DNA from: Cellulomonas phragmiteti
GTDB taxonomy: Bacteria; Actinomycetota; Actinomycetes; Actinomycetales; Cellulomonadaceae
DNA: 64,000 bases
NCBI RefSeq assembly: GCF_016862775.1
Contig: NZ_BONP01000005.1
Span: 124,001-188,000, forward strand
Direction: 5' to 3'
A program made the translations under genes and the position numbers. Numbering within the stretch: position 1 is the stretch's first letter; the number at the start of each line of letters is the position of its first letter. Below, in pieces: positions 44,686-53,313 of the stretch. A model generated the notes under the pieces. The model made no database searches and was not told the origin of the DNA. It worked only from the letters and a program-made list of their open reading frames with translations.

Positions 44686-45732
44686 ATGAAGTCCTTCGCC
44701 GACCTCGACGCCCTCGTCGGCGCCGTGCCGTTCACCGTGGTCGCCGACCTGAGGACGGTCGACACCGTCCGAGGTCGCGCGGAGTCGTACCCCGACCTCC
44801 TCCCCGCACTCATGGCGTCGTTGACCGAGCGTGCACGTGCCGCGAGCATCGAGGCGTCGTGCGCGCTCGACGGGATCGCGGTCGAGCGCCGACGCGCCGG
44901 CGCGATCGTCGCGAGCCAGGACGACCGGTTGCAGGGCCGCCACGAGCAGGAGCTCGCCGGCTGCCGCGACGCGCACGACCACCTCGTCCGGGCCCCGCGG
45001 CGGCCCGTCGACGTGGACCTCCTGCTGGACGTGCACCGGCACCTCCTCCGGTACACCCCGACGCCCGGGGGGCGTCTCAAGCGGGTCGAGAACGTCGTCG
45101 TGGAGCGCGCTCCCGGCACCACCCGCGTCAAGCGGTTCACCCCGGTGCCGGTCGCGCAGACCCCCGAGTTCCTCGACGAGCTCATCGCCCGGTACCACGG
45201 CGCGCTCGACGCGGGCCGCCACCATCCCGTGCTGCTGACCGGGCTCTTCGTGCTCGACCTCCTGGCGATCCATCCCTTCACCGTCGGCAACGGCCGCGTC
45301 GCCCGCGCGCTGACGCACGTCCTGCTCCAGGACGCGGGGTACGACGTCACGCGCTGGGTGTCGCTCGACGCGGCGATCCTGGTGTCCCCCGCGACCTACT
45401 CGACCGCCCTGCTGGACTCGACGGCCGACTGGCACCGGGGCCAGCACGACCCGTGGCCCTGGCTGCGCTACGTCGTCCGCGGGCTCGCCGACTGCTCCGA
45501 GCAGCTCGCGACGCTCACCGAGGCCGCGCGCCGCGGGAGCAGCAAGCAGGAGCGCGTCCGCACGTACGCCCTGCGCCACGCGCCGACGCCCTTCCGCATC
45601 AGCGACGTCCGCGCCGCGCTCCCCGACGTCTCCGACCCCACCATCCGCCTGGTCCTCACCCGGCTCCGGGACGACGGCCTCGTCGAGGTCGACGGCGTGG
45701 GCCGCAGCGCGGCGTGGCGCACCACCCGCTGA
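44686..45732 (+). CDS. Fic-domain protein (probable AMP transferase) with altered inhibitory motif
   Basis: A 348-residue Fic protein. The active loop HPFTVGNGRVAR (H196 to R207) matches HxFx(D/N)GNxxxR, so AMP transfer to a target Ser/Thr/Tyr is chemically possible. The N-terminal helix has SCALDGI (residues 58-64) where autoinhibited Fic proteins carry (S/T)xxxE(G/N), so the blocking Glu is replaced by Asp62. The C-terminal 80 residues form a winged helix (DVRAALPDVSDPTIRLVLTRLRDDGLVEVDG), suggesting DNA binding and possible self-regulation. Target is unknown. The ATG at 44686 has a weak GGACGG upstream. It diverges from the unknown two-repeat protein. Confidence 0.92.
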   Translation: MKSFADLDALVGAVPFTVVADLRTVDTVRGRAESYPDLLPALMASLTERARAASIEASCALDGIAVERRRAGAIVASQDDRLQGRHEQELAGCRDAHDHLVRAPRRPVDVDLLLDVHRHLLRYTPTPGGRLKRVENVVVERAPGTTRVKRFTPVPVAQTPEFLDELIARYHGALDAGRHHPVLLTGLFVLDLLAIHPFTVGNGRVARALTHVLLQDAGYDVTRWVSLDAAILVSPATYSTALLDSTADWHRGQHDPWPWLRYVVRGLADCSEQLATLTEAARRGSSKQERVRTYALRHAPTPFRISDVRAALPDVSDPTIRLVLTRLRDDGLVEVDGVGRSAAWRTTR

Positions 45733-45841
45733 CCCGGTGCCCACCTCGTGTCGACCAGCAACACTCGCAGGCGTCCCCCGCCGGCCCTCGGTCGGCGCGG
45801 GCGCTCTCGACCGACGGTGTCGCTGCTGCCAGACTCCCGCC

Positions 45842-46483
45842 ATGTCGACTCCGGCGCGCGACGCCTACGCCTGCGGTGCCGACGTCGCCGTCGAGCTCGT
45901 GACGAGCGACCAGGTGTCGGCCGCATGGGACGAGCCCTCGGTGCTGCCCGGCATGAGCGTCGGTGAGCTCGCCGCGCACCTCGCGCGCAGCGTCCTGCAG
46001 GTGGAGTGGTACCTCGACGGCCCCCTGGACCAGGGAGCGTCGCCCGTGACCGCGGAGGGCTACTACGCCGACCTCAGCGGGACGTCCGACATGTCGTCGT
46101 CGCTCAACACCGGGGTGCGTGCTCGCAGCGCCCAGACGGCGTCCCCGGGCGTGACCGCACTGGTGGAGCAGCTGGTCGGCACGCGCGAGCGCCTGCGCGG
46201 GCGTCTCGGGCGGGAGCCCGCCGACCGACGCCTCACGGTGCGCCACCAGGGTCGCACCCTGCTGCTCGACGAGTACCTGAGAACACGGTGCGTCGAGTTC
46301 GCGGTGCACACGGAGGATCTGGCGCTGAGTCTTCGGAGCGACGTCCGCGCCCCCTCGCAGACGGTGGCCGCGGCGGTCGAGGTGCTCGTCGGCGCCGCCC
46401 GGCTCCGCCACGGCGACGGGGAGGTCCTGCACGCCCTGACGCGCCGCGAGCGCGACACGACCGACGCGCTCAGGGTGCTCTGA
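45842..46483 (+). CDS. Maleylpyruvate isomerase / mycothiol-dependent enzyme family (DinB-like fold)
   Basis: A 213-residue protein of the actinobacterial family that includes mycothiol-dependent maleylpyruvate isomerase. The family pattern is clear: LPGMSVGELAAHLARSVLQVEWYL near residue 38 and CVEFAVHTEDLALSL near 160, with His residues placed to bind metal in a four-helix bundle. The actual reaction is unknown; most family members are unstudied. The ATG is six bases after CAGACT, a -10-like hexamer, so it may be leaderless. The organism makes mycothiol (mshC at 16283), which would supply the cofactor. Confidence 0.82.
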   Translation: MSTPARDAYACGADVAVELVTSDQVSAAWDEPSVLPGMSVGELAAHLARSVLQVEWYLDGPLDQGASPVTAEGYYADLSGTSDMSSSLNTGVRARSAQTASPGVTALVEQLVGTRERLRGRLGREPADRRLTVRHQGRTLLLDEYLRTRCVEFAVHTEDLALSLRSDVRAPSQTVAAAVEVLVGAARLRHGDGEVLHALTRRERDTTDALRVL

Positions 46484-46589
46484 GGCCTCGCGACGCTCTC
46501 ATGAGTCGCGAGCATCCGTGACCGCCTCGTGCGGTTCACCGACGCCTGGTGACGACAGGACCAGAGTCGGCAAGGCGATACGGGTCCCC

Positions 46590-49500
46590 TCACTGGAAGT
46601 CGCGTGAGGAGCTGCGCACCTTCAGCGACAGCGGGCTCAGGTGCTCGGCGACGAGGTTCGTCGCCCCGTCGGCCTTCTCGATCCGCCCTCGGACGACCAT
46701 CGCCTTCGCGGTCCGCGCCGTCCGCCGGTACCGCTGCCACAGACCGGCCGAGCACACGATGTTGAGCAGCCCGGTCTCGTCCTCCAGGGACAGGAACGTC
46801 ACCCCGTTCGCGGTGCCGGGACGCTGGCGGTGGGTGACGACGCCGGCGACGGCGACCCGGCGGCCCTCCTCGGTGCGGAACGCCTGCTCGACCCGCAGCA
46901 CCCCGGCGGCGTCGAGACCCTCGCGGACGAACTGCGTCGGGTAGGAGTCCACGGACACGCCCGTGGACCACACGTCGGCGGTGGCGACCTCGACGTCGGA
47001 GAGCCCCGGCAGTGTCGGCGCCTTCACGCCCACGGCGACGCCGGGCAGCGTGTCCGGCCCTTCCTGTGCGAGCGCACCGGCGGCCCACAGCCCGGCCCGA
47101 CGGTCCACCCCCAGCGACCCGAGCGCCCCGGCGGTGGCGAGCGCCTCGAGCTGGGCGGTGCTCAGCTGCACGCGCTGCACCAGGTCGTGCAGGTCGGTGA
47201 ACGGCCCGTGGGCGTCACGCTCGTCGACGAGGGCGCGGGCGACGTCCTCGCCGATCGTCCGCACCTGCGTCAGCCCCTGCCGCACCGCGAGGGTGCGCAC
47301 CGACCCCTCCCCGGTGCGCACCCCCGCGGGCCGGGCCGGGCCGGTGCCGCTGGGGCACGGCACCAGGCGCGGCTCCCCGCCGGGCGGTGCGGGCGCGAGC
47401 CGCTCGACGGCGGCGAGGACGTCGGACGCCAGCACGTCGGGGCGCAGCACCTCCACCCCGTGCCGGCGGGCGTCGGCCGCCAGGGACTGCGGGGAGTAGA
47501 ACCCCATGGGCTGCGCCGCGAGCAGCCCGGCGTAGAACGCGGCGGGGTGGTGCACCTTGAGCCACGAGCTCGCGTACACGAGGAACGCGAACGAGTACGC
47601 GTGCGACTCGGGGAACCCGAAGTCGGCGAACGCCTTGAGCTTGTCGAAGATCTGCTCGCGCACGTCCGGCCCCACACCCTTGGCGGCCATGCCGTCCATG
47701 AGCCGCTCGCGCATCGCCTCCATGCGCTCCATCGACCGCTTCGACCCCATGGCACGGCGCAGCTGGTCGGCCTCGGCAGGCGTGAAGTCGGCGACGTCGA
47801 TGGCCATCTGCATGAGCTGCTCCTGGAACAGCGGCACGCCCAGGGTCTTGCCGAGCGACTTCTCCAGCAGCGGGTGCAGGTACGTCACCTTCTCGCGACC
47901 CTTGGCGCGGTTGATGAACGGGTGCACCGACCCGCCCTGGATGGGCCCAGGCCGGATGAGGGCGACCTCGACGACGATGTCGTAGAACGTCGACGGGCGC
48001 AGCCGCGGCAACGTCCCCATCTGCGCGCGGGACTCCACCTGGAACACCCCGACGGTGTCCGCTGCGGACAGCAGCTCGTACACCGCGGGGTCCTCGTGCG
48101 GCAGCCCGTGCAGGTCGAGCGTGACGCCCTCGTGCTTCTGCACCTCGGTGAACGCGAGCCGCAGCGCGGTGAGCATGCCCAGGCCCAGCAGGTCGAACTT
48201 CACCAGCCCGGCGTCGGCGCAGTCCTCCTTGTCCCACTGCAGGACCGTGCGTCCCTCCATGCGCGCCCACTCCACGGGGCACACCTCGATGACGGGCCGG
48301 TCGCACATCACCATGCCCCCGGAGTGGATGCCCAGGTGCCGCGGCAGGCGCAGGAACCGCTCGGCCAGGTCGATGACGTGCTCGGGGATGTCCTCGGCCT
48401 CGGCGGCCGACGGCGGCAGGCGCGTCGGCACGACGTCGTGGTTGTCGGCCGTGGGGAGCCCCGGCACCTCGGGCGCGGGGCCCACGGGTCCGGAGCGCGT
48501 CAGGTGCCACCACGGGCTCGGCTTCTCCTGCCCGCGCAGGCTCCCCCACCGCTCGATCGACGTGGACCACGCGTCCTGCTGGCCCGCGTCGTACCCCAGG
48601 GCGCGGGCGGCGTCCCGCACGGCCGAGCGCGGCCGGTAGGAGATGACGTTGGCGACCTGCGCGGCGTGCGTGCGGCCGTGCGTCGCGTAGACGTGCTGGA
48701 TGACCTCCTCACGCCGGGCGGACTCGATGTCGACGTCGATGTCCGGCGGGCCGTCGCGCTCGGGGGCGAGGAACCGCTCGAACAGCAGGCCGTGCTTCAC
48801 GGGGTCGACGGCCGTGACGCGCAGCACGTAGCAGACCGCGGAGTTCGCGGCCGACCCGCGCCCCTGCGCGAGGATGCCGTTGCGCCGGCAGAAGTCGACG
48901 AGGTCGTAGACGACCAGGAAGTAGCCGGGGAACCCGAGGTCCTCGATGACGCGCAGCTCGTGCGCGAGCTGCGCGTGCGCGCCGGGGACCGCCTCGGCGT
49001 CCGGCGGCCCGTACAGCTCGCGCGCGCCGCGCCGGACCAGCTCGCGCAGCCACGTCGCCTCGGTGTGGCCGTCCGGGACGGGGTACGGCGGCAGGCTCGG
49101 TGCGACGAGCGACAGGTCGAACGCGCACTCGGCGGCCAGGTCCGCCGCCGTCGTCACCGCGCTCGGGTGCCGGCGGTGCAGGTGCAGCATCTCGGCCGCC
49201 GAGCGCAGGTGCGCGACCGGGGCCCCGGGCAGCCAGCCGTCGAGGTCGTCCAGCGACGAGCGTGCACGCACGGCCGCGAGCGCCTGCGCCAGGTCGGCGT
49301 CACGCTCGGTGGCGTAGTGCACGTTGCCGGTGGCGACGAGCGGCAGTCGCGCGTCGGCCGCGAGGGTCGCGAGCGCGTCGGCACGGTCGGTGTCGTACGC
49401 GTCGCCGTGCACGGTGGTCTCGACCGCGACGTTGTCCCGGCCGAACAGCGCGACGAGCCGGTCGAGCTCACGGCGCGCCGCGTCGATCCCGCCCGGGGCG

Positions 49501-50081
49501 ACCCCGAGCACCCCGGACGGGTCCCCCCCGGCCAGCGCACGGCGCACCGCGCCCTTGCGGCAGCCGGTGAGGACCAGCCACTGCCCGGCGGCTGCCTCGG
49601 CCAGCTCCTCCAGGTGGTACTCCGCCGCGCCCTTGCGCCCCGTGCGCAGGTGCCCCTCGGCGATGGCGCGGGACAGCGCCCGGTACCCGTCGGGGCCGCG
49701 GGCGAGCACCAGCAGGTGGCTCGCGCGCGGGTCGGGCACGCCGGTGGGCGCGTCGAGCACCGGGGGGCCCGGGGCCGGGCGCTTCTCCCGCGGGTGGCGG
49801 CGCGGGTCGGGCGCGGGCAGGTGCAGCTCGGCCCCGAACACCGTGGGCAGGCCGACGGCCCGCGCGGCCTGCGCGAACCGCACCACGCCGTACAGCCCGT
49901 CGTGGTCGGTCAGCGCCAGCGCGCTCTGCCCCAGGCGCGCCGCCTCGGCAGCGAGTTCCTCGGGCTGGCTGGCCCCGTCGAGGAAGCTGAACGCCGAGTG
50001 CGCGTGCAGCTCGGCGTACCGGGGCGGCCAGTCCGCGCGGGCCTCGTGCACGGTGCGTCCACGGACGCGACGCTCAGTCAT
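46590..50081 (-). CDS. dnaE2: Error-prone DNA polymerase DnaE2
   Basis: DnaE2 is the catalytic polymerase of the actinobacterial mutasome, responsible for damage-induced mutagenesis. The 1163-residue C-family polymerase starts with a PHP domain (YAELHAHSAFSFLDGAS), has the catalytic triad acids in PDIDVDIES, then the fingers, helix-hairpin-helix and OB-fold (VAVAGVVTHRQRPGT). The Gly-Arg-rich PHP insert and absence of a C-terminal clamp motif suit DnaE2 rather than DnaE1, and the imuA-imuB context confirms it. Its ATG overlaps the imuB stop by eight bases. Confidence 0.96.
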   Translation of the reverse strand: MTERRVRGRTVHEARADWPPRYAELHAHSAFSFLDGASQPEELAAEAARLGQSALALTDHDGLYGVVRFAQAARAVGLPTVFGAELHLPAPDPRRHPREKRPAPGPPVLDAPTGVPDPRASHLLVLARGPDGYRALSRAIAEGHLRTGRKGAAEYHLEELAEAAAGQWLVLTGCRKGAVRRALAGGDPSGVLGVAPGGIDAARRELDRLVALFGRDNVAVETTVHGDAYDTDRADALATLAADARLPLVATGNVHYATERDADLAQALAAVRARSSLDDLDGWLPGAPVAHLRSAAEMLHLHRRHPSAVTTAADLAAECAFDLSLVAPSLPPYPVPDGHTEATWLRELVRRGARELYGPPDAEAVPGAHAQLAHELRVIEDLGFPGYFLVVYDLVDFCRRNGILAQGRGSAANSAVCYVLRVTAVDPVKHGLLFERFLAPERDGPPDIDVDIESARREEVIQHVYATHGRTHAAQVANVISYRPRSAVRDAARALGYDAGQQDAWSTSIERWGSLRGQEKPSPWWHLTRSGPVGPAPEVPGLPTADNHDVVPTRLPPSAAEAEDIPEHVIDLAERFLRLPRHLGIHSGGMVMCDRPVIEVCPVEWARMEGRTVLQWDKEDCADAGLVKFDLLGLGMLTALRLAFTEVQKHEGVTLDLHGLPHEDPAVYELLSAADTVGVFQVESRAQMGTLPRLRPSTFYDIVVEVALIRPGPIQGGSVHPFINRAKGREKVTYLHPLLEKSLGKTLGVPLFQEQLMQMAIDVADFTPAEADQLRRAMGSKRSMERMEAMRERLMDGMAAKGVGPDVREQIFDKLKAFADFGFPESHAYSFAFLVYASSWLKVHHPAAFYAGLLAAQPMGFYSPQSLAADARRHGVEVLRPDVLASDVLAAVERLAPAPPGGEPRLVPCPSGTGPARPAGVRTGEGSVRTLAVRQGLTQVRTIGEDVARALVDERDAHGPFTDLHDLVQRVQLSTAQLEALATAGALGSLGVDRRAGLWAAGALAQEGPDTLPGVAVGVKAPTLPGLSDVEVATADVWSTGVSVDSYPTQFVREGLDAAGVLRVEQAFRTEEGRRVAVAGVVTHRQRPGTANGVTFLSLEDETGLLNIVCSAGLWQRYRRTARTAKAMVVRGRIEKADGATNLVAEHLSPLSLKVRSSSRDFQ

Positions 50082-51765
50082 AGTCGGCCTCGCAGGTCCA
50101 CGTCCCGTCGGTGTGCGTGAGCAGCAGCGCCCCGCCGTCGTCGAACGCGACCTGCAGGTGGGCGCGCACCTGCGGGGCCGCGCCGGGGTGCGTCCACCAG
50201 CGGTCGGACAGCAGCCACGGCCCCGCCCACCCGGCGACGGCGCGCACCTGGTCCTGCCCCGTGCCGGCCAGGACGCTGCCGGGCGGCCCGCTCAGCCGTC
50301 CCCGTCGGTCGACGCGCACGGGCGTGCCGTGCACGTCGCGCACCTCGACGCGCACGGGGTCGACCAGCACGGTCGCGGGCGCCGGGTCCGGCAGCCGCCC
50401 CGGCCACGGCCGGTCGAGCGGGCGCGGGGGGTCGCTCTGCTCCCCCCACGGCCGCATGTGCACCTGGTCGCGCACGTCGCGCCCGCCCTGCAGCGTCGCG
50501 GTGAGCACCCCGGGCCCGCCGACGATGCTCTGCGCCCGCTCCAGGGCGCGGTGGGCGCGCAGGTCACCGCCCGACGGTCCGCCCCACAGCTGTGTGGCCT
50601 CCGCACCCGCGGGTGCCACGTCGAGCGCCGTGAGGGTCAGCCGGACCAGCGCGACGGGCGGCAGGTCGTCCTCGTCGCCGGGTGCGCGCACGTCGACAGG
50701 GCCGTGCGCGGACCACGCGCCGCGGTCCCGCTCGCGCGCCTCGCGGCGCCGGTCACGGGCCGTCGCGACCGCGGACGCCGTGAGCCACCCGTCGAGCTGC
50801 CAGCGGATCCGGTCGGTGATGCGGGCAGCCGCGAGCGCACCCCAGCCACCCAGGTCGGTGCGCCACGTGCGGACCAGCTCGGTGCCGTCGTCGGTGCGGG
50901 CGGCGATCTGCAGGCGCCCGCACGTCACGGACCGGGCGACGAGGTCGGCGTGCAGCTGCTCGGCCAGGCGCCGCCCGGCGAAGGTCGCGGTGTCGACCCG
51001 GTCGACCGGCGGGTCGAGCGCGGTGCTCACCTCGAGGTCGGCCTCGGGGCGGCGGCGGGCGGGTGGGCGCTCGTCGAGCCCGCGCGCGAGCGTGCGTGCC
51101 CACGTCCCGAGCCGTCCGAACCGCGCGTGCACGTCGGCCCCGGGCAGCGCCGCGAACGCCCCGAGCGTGCGCAGCCCCAGCCGGTGCAGCAGGTCGACGA
51201 GCCGGGTGACCTCCGCGGCCTGCTCCGGCGTGGTCGTCGCGTGGACGAGCTCGGTGACGCCGTGGGGGGCGAGGAACACCCCCGACACCCCGGGCTCGAC
51301 GACCGCGCCGGTGCGCGCCGCCAGCACCGCCGCGAGCAGCCCGTCGGCCGTCCCGACGCCGCACTCGTGCCCCGTGGCCCGCGCGACCGCGTCGACGAGG
51401 CGTTCCGCGAGCGCCTCCTCCGAGCCGTGGTACCGCGCCGCGCCGCCCGCGGGCAGCAGCAGCAGACCGGGCCGCGCGACCTCGACGCCGGCGACGACGG
51501 TCTCGGTCGCGGCGGCCACGGGCTCGAACAGCCGGACGTCCCGGGCGTCGTCGGTGGGCAGCAGCACCAGCTCCGGGCACACGCCCTGCGCCTGGCGCCG
51601 TCGCATGCCGCGGCGCACCCCGTCGGCGCGTGCGAGCGCCGACACGGCGGTGACCCGCCGCCCGTCGTGCACAGCCGCCGGCACGTCGACGGGGACCTCG
51701 TCGGCGGCCATCGCCGCGACCACCGGCCAGTCGGGCACCCACACGACCGTCGTCCGCGTGCTCAT
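50074..51765 (-). CDS. imuB: Mutasome Y-family-like protein ImuB
   Basis: ImuB is an inactive Y-family homologue that links DnaE2 and ImuA to the sliding clamp. The 563-residue product opens with VVWVPDWPVVAAMAADEVP, in the place where active Y-family polymerases have an Asp-containing catalytic strand; that Asp is not available in the usual context, consistent with loss of polymerase activity. The fold then follows DinB (LPTDDARDVRLFEPVAAA, LHRLGLRTLGAFAALPG). ATQLWGG near residue 400 is a weak match to the clamp-binding motif seen in ImuB. It overlaps imuA by four bases and dnaE2 by eight. Confidence 0.9.
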   Translation of the reverse strand: MSTRTTVVWVPDWPVVAAMAADEVPVDVPAAVHDGRRVTAVSALARADGVRRGMRRRQAQGVCPELVLLPTDDARDVRLFEPVAAATETVVAGVEVARPGLLLLPAGGAARYHGSEEALAERLVDAVARATGHECGVGTADGLLAAVLAARTGAVVEPGVSGVFLAPHGVTELVHATTTPEQAAEVTRLVDLLHRLGLRTLGAFAALPGADVHARFGRLGTWARTLARGLDERPPARRRPEADLEVSTALDPPVDRVDTATFAGRRLAEQLHADLVARSVTCGRLQIAARTDDGTELVRTWRTDLGGWGALAAARITDRIRWQLDGWLTASAVATARDRRREARERDRGAWSAHGPVDVRAPGDEDDLPPVALVRLTLTALDVAPAGAEATQLWGGPSGGDLRAHRALERAQSIVGGPGVLTATLQGGRDVRDQVHMRPWGEQSDPPRPLDRPWPGRLPDPAPATVLVDPVRVEVRDVHGTPVRVDRRGRLSGPPGSVLAGTGQDQVRAVAGWAGPWLLSDRWWTHPGAAPQVRAHLQVAFDDGGALLLTHTDGTWTCEADYD

Positions 51766-52616
51766 CCGACCAGCCGCAACCCGCCGGCCGTCCGGGGACG
51801 GCGGCGCACGGGACCGGGGGGCACGTGCTCCCCGGGGGGCGCGAACGGCAGCACGACGTCGGCCGACGTCGGGACGGCGGCGCTGCCGCGGCCGGTGCGG
51901 CGCACCTGCACCTCGCACGTGAGCAGCCGCCCGTCGCCCGCGCCGACGCCCGACCACCGCGCCGGCCCGGCGTCGAGCACGACGGACGCGCCGGGCCACG
52001 TCGTGGTGGTCAGCAGCGCGGCGCCGCGCTCGCGCGCTCGGGCGGACAGGCGCCGCCGGTCGGCGTCGGCCAGCGGGGCGCCCGGCCCGACGAGGACCAC
52101 GTCGATCCCGTCGACCAGGGCGGCCAGCACGAGGGCGGCGTCGGCGCCCGGCTCGGGGACCAGGGCGAAGCGCGCGAGGTCGACGCCCGCCTGCGCGGCG
52201 GCCAGCAGCCCGAGCCGCGGCTGCCCGACGGCGACCGCCCACGCCCCCGACGCGCACGCGTGCGCGAGCACCCCGAGGGCCAGGGACGTGGACCCGAGCA
52301 CCGCGGTGGTCGCGCCGCGGCGCAGCCCGTCGGGCATGAGGTCGGTCAGCGGTGGCGGCACCGGCAGGGGCGGCCGCTCGCTGGTGAGCAGCGACGTGCG
52401 TCGGGGTGCTGACGTGAGCGCCGACGCGTCGTCGGGGGCCACGACGTCGAGCGGTGGCGCGGCGGGACGGGCCGTGCCCGGGGTGGACGGGTCGAGGCGG
52501 GGCGCGTCGGACGGGGCGGCACCGGCCAGCACGGTGCGTGCGCCGGTGCGCAGCTCAGCGGCTGCCAGCGCGGCGCGCGCACGTGCCGCGCGCTCGATGG
52601 TGCTGGTCCCGGTCAC
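51762..52616 (-). CDS. imuA: Mutasome accessory protein ImuA'
   Basis: A RecA-like accessory factor required with ImuB for DnaE2 mutagenesis in mycobacteria. The 284-residue product has a degenerate P-loop region (LRRGATTAVLGSTSLALGVL) and ARFALVPEPGADAALVLAALVDGIDVVLVGPGAPL, the conserved core of ImuA'. The GTG at 52616 has GAGGAG just upstream and is preferred over longer in-frame starts. It is the first gene of the operon, about 170 bp downstream of a LexA box, and its stop overlaps the imuB ATG. Confidence 0.88.
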   Translation of the reverse strand: MTGTSTIERAARARAALAAAELRTGARTVLAGAAPSDAPRLDPSTPGTARPAAPPLDVVAPDDASALTSAPRRTSLLTSERPPLPVPPPLTDLMPDGLRRGATTAVLGSTSLALGVLAHACASGAWAVAVGQPRLGLLAAAQAGVDLARFALVPEPGADAALVLAALVDGIDVVLVGPGAPLADADRRRLSARARERGAALLTTTTWPGASVVLDAGPARWSGVGAGDGRLLTCEVQVRRTGRGSAAVPTSADVVLPFAPPGEHVPPGPVRRRPRTAGGLRLVG

Positions 52617-52787
52617 GCCTGCTCCTCGTCCTGACCCGCGTCCTGATCTCACGACGCCCCGCCCCCAGGGCCGTCGACCACGAGGGGCGCACGCCGGGTC
52701 ACGCGCCGACGGCCCCCTGACGCCGGCGCGTGACCCGACCGCGCCCGCGTCCCAGGAGCTCGAACCCGAGCACCGGGACCACCGCGA

Positions 52788-52803
52788 TCGAACACATGTT
52801 CGA
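52788..52803 (-). promoter_or_regulatory. Perfect LexA (SOS) box of the imuA-imuB-dnaE2 operon
   Basis: The plus strand reads TCGAACACATGTTCGA, an exact match to TCGAAC-N4-GTTCGA. It begins about seven bases downstream of the -10 hexamer, over the likely start point of transcription, so bound LexA would block initiation. Confidence 0.93.
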
Positions 52804-52810
52804 TGATGCC

Positions 52811-52839
52811 AGTACACGCTGACACCGGTGAGGTGTCAA
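52811..52839 (-). promoter_or_regulatory. Sigma70-type promoter of the mutasome operon with a dyad in its spacer
   Basis: Minus strand: TTGACA (52839-52834), 17 bp, TGTACT (52816-52811). The -35 is an exact consensus. The spacer contains GACACC-TCACC-GGTGTC, a perfect inverted repeat (52821-52837) that overlaps the -35. Transcription should start near 52804, giving a leader of about 188 nt before the imuA GTG. No gene is seen in 52617-52787. Confidence 0.8.
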
Positions 52840-52913
52840 TCCGCCGGGGGCGGGTGGTCCGCCCGCCGCGTCGGCGTCGACGAACGACCCACGACCGCCG
52901 CTCGGGCGAGGCG

Positions 52914-52942
52914 TAGCATTTGACGGTTCCATCAACCCGTCA
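52914..52942 (+). promoter_or_regulatory. arsR-type promoter with overlapping dyad
   Basis: TAGCAT (52914-52919) is a -10 hexamer. Immediately after it TGACGGTT (52921-52928) and AACCCGTCA (52934-52942) form an inverted repeat with one extra base, over the start of transcription. This is the usual position of an ArsR-family operator, so the regulator downstream probably represses itself and the transporter. Confidence 0.5.
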
Positions 52943-52955
52943 TCCCGGAGTTCCC

Positions 52956-53312
52956 GTGCCGCTGCATGCCCTCGGCCCCGACCGCCCCCTCGCAGAGGTC
53001 AAGGCCGAGCTGTTCAAGGCCCTGTCCCACCCGGTGCGCGTGCGCACCCTCGAGCTCCTCGTCGAGCGCGATCGGCAGGTCAGCGAGCTGCTCACCGAGC
53101 TCGGCCTCGAGGCCTCGCACCTGTCCCAGCACCTGGCCGTGCTGCGCCGCGCCGGCGTCGTCACCGCGCGCCGCACCGGCAACGCCGTGCACTACGCGCT
53201 CGCCCAGCCGGCGGTCGCCGACATGCTCGCCGCCGCCCGGACCGTGCTCGTCGACGCCGCGGCCCGCCACCGGGACCTGCTCGACGACGCCACCCCCGCC
53301 GCCGAGGCGTGA
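52956..53312 (+). CDS. ArsR-family winged-helix regulator
   Basis: A 118-residue repressor-type protein. LFKALSHPVRVRTLELLVER, then QVSELLTELGLEASHLSQHLAVLRRAG and ARRTGNAVHYAL form the ArsR winged helix. There is no ELCVCDL metal motif and no Cys at all, so it is unlikely to be a metal sensor of the classical type. The GTG at 52956 has GGAG five bases upstream. It is followed after one base by a SulP transporter gene, the same pairing found in other actinobacteria, which suggests it controls that transporter. Confidence 0.9.
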   Translation: MPLHALGPDRPLAEVKAELFKALSHPVRVRTLELLVERDRQVSELLTELGLEASHLSQHLAVLRRAGVVTARRTGNAVHYALAQPAVADMLAAARTVLVDAAARHRDLLDDATPAAEA

Positions 53313-53313
53313 G

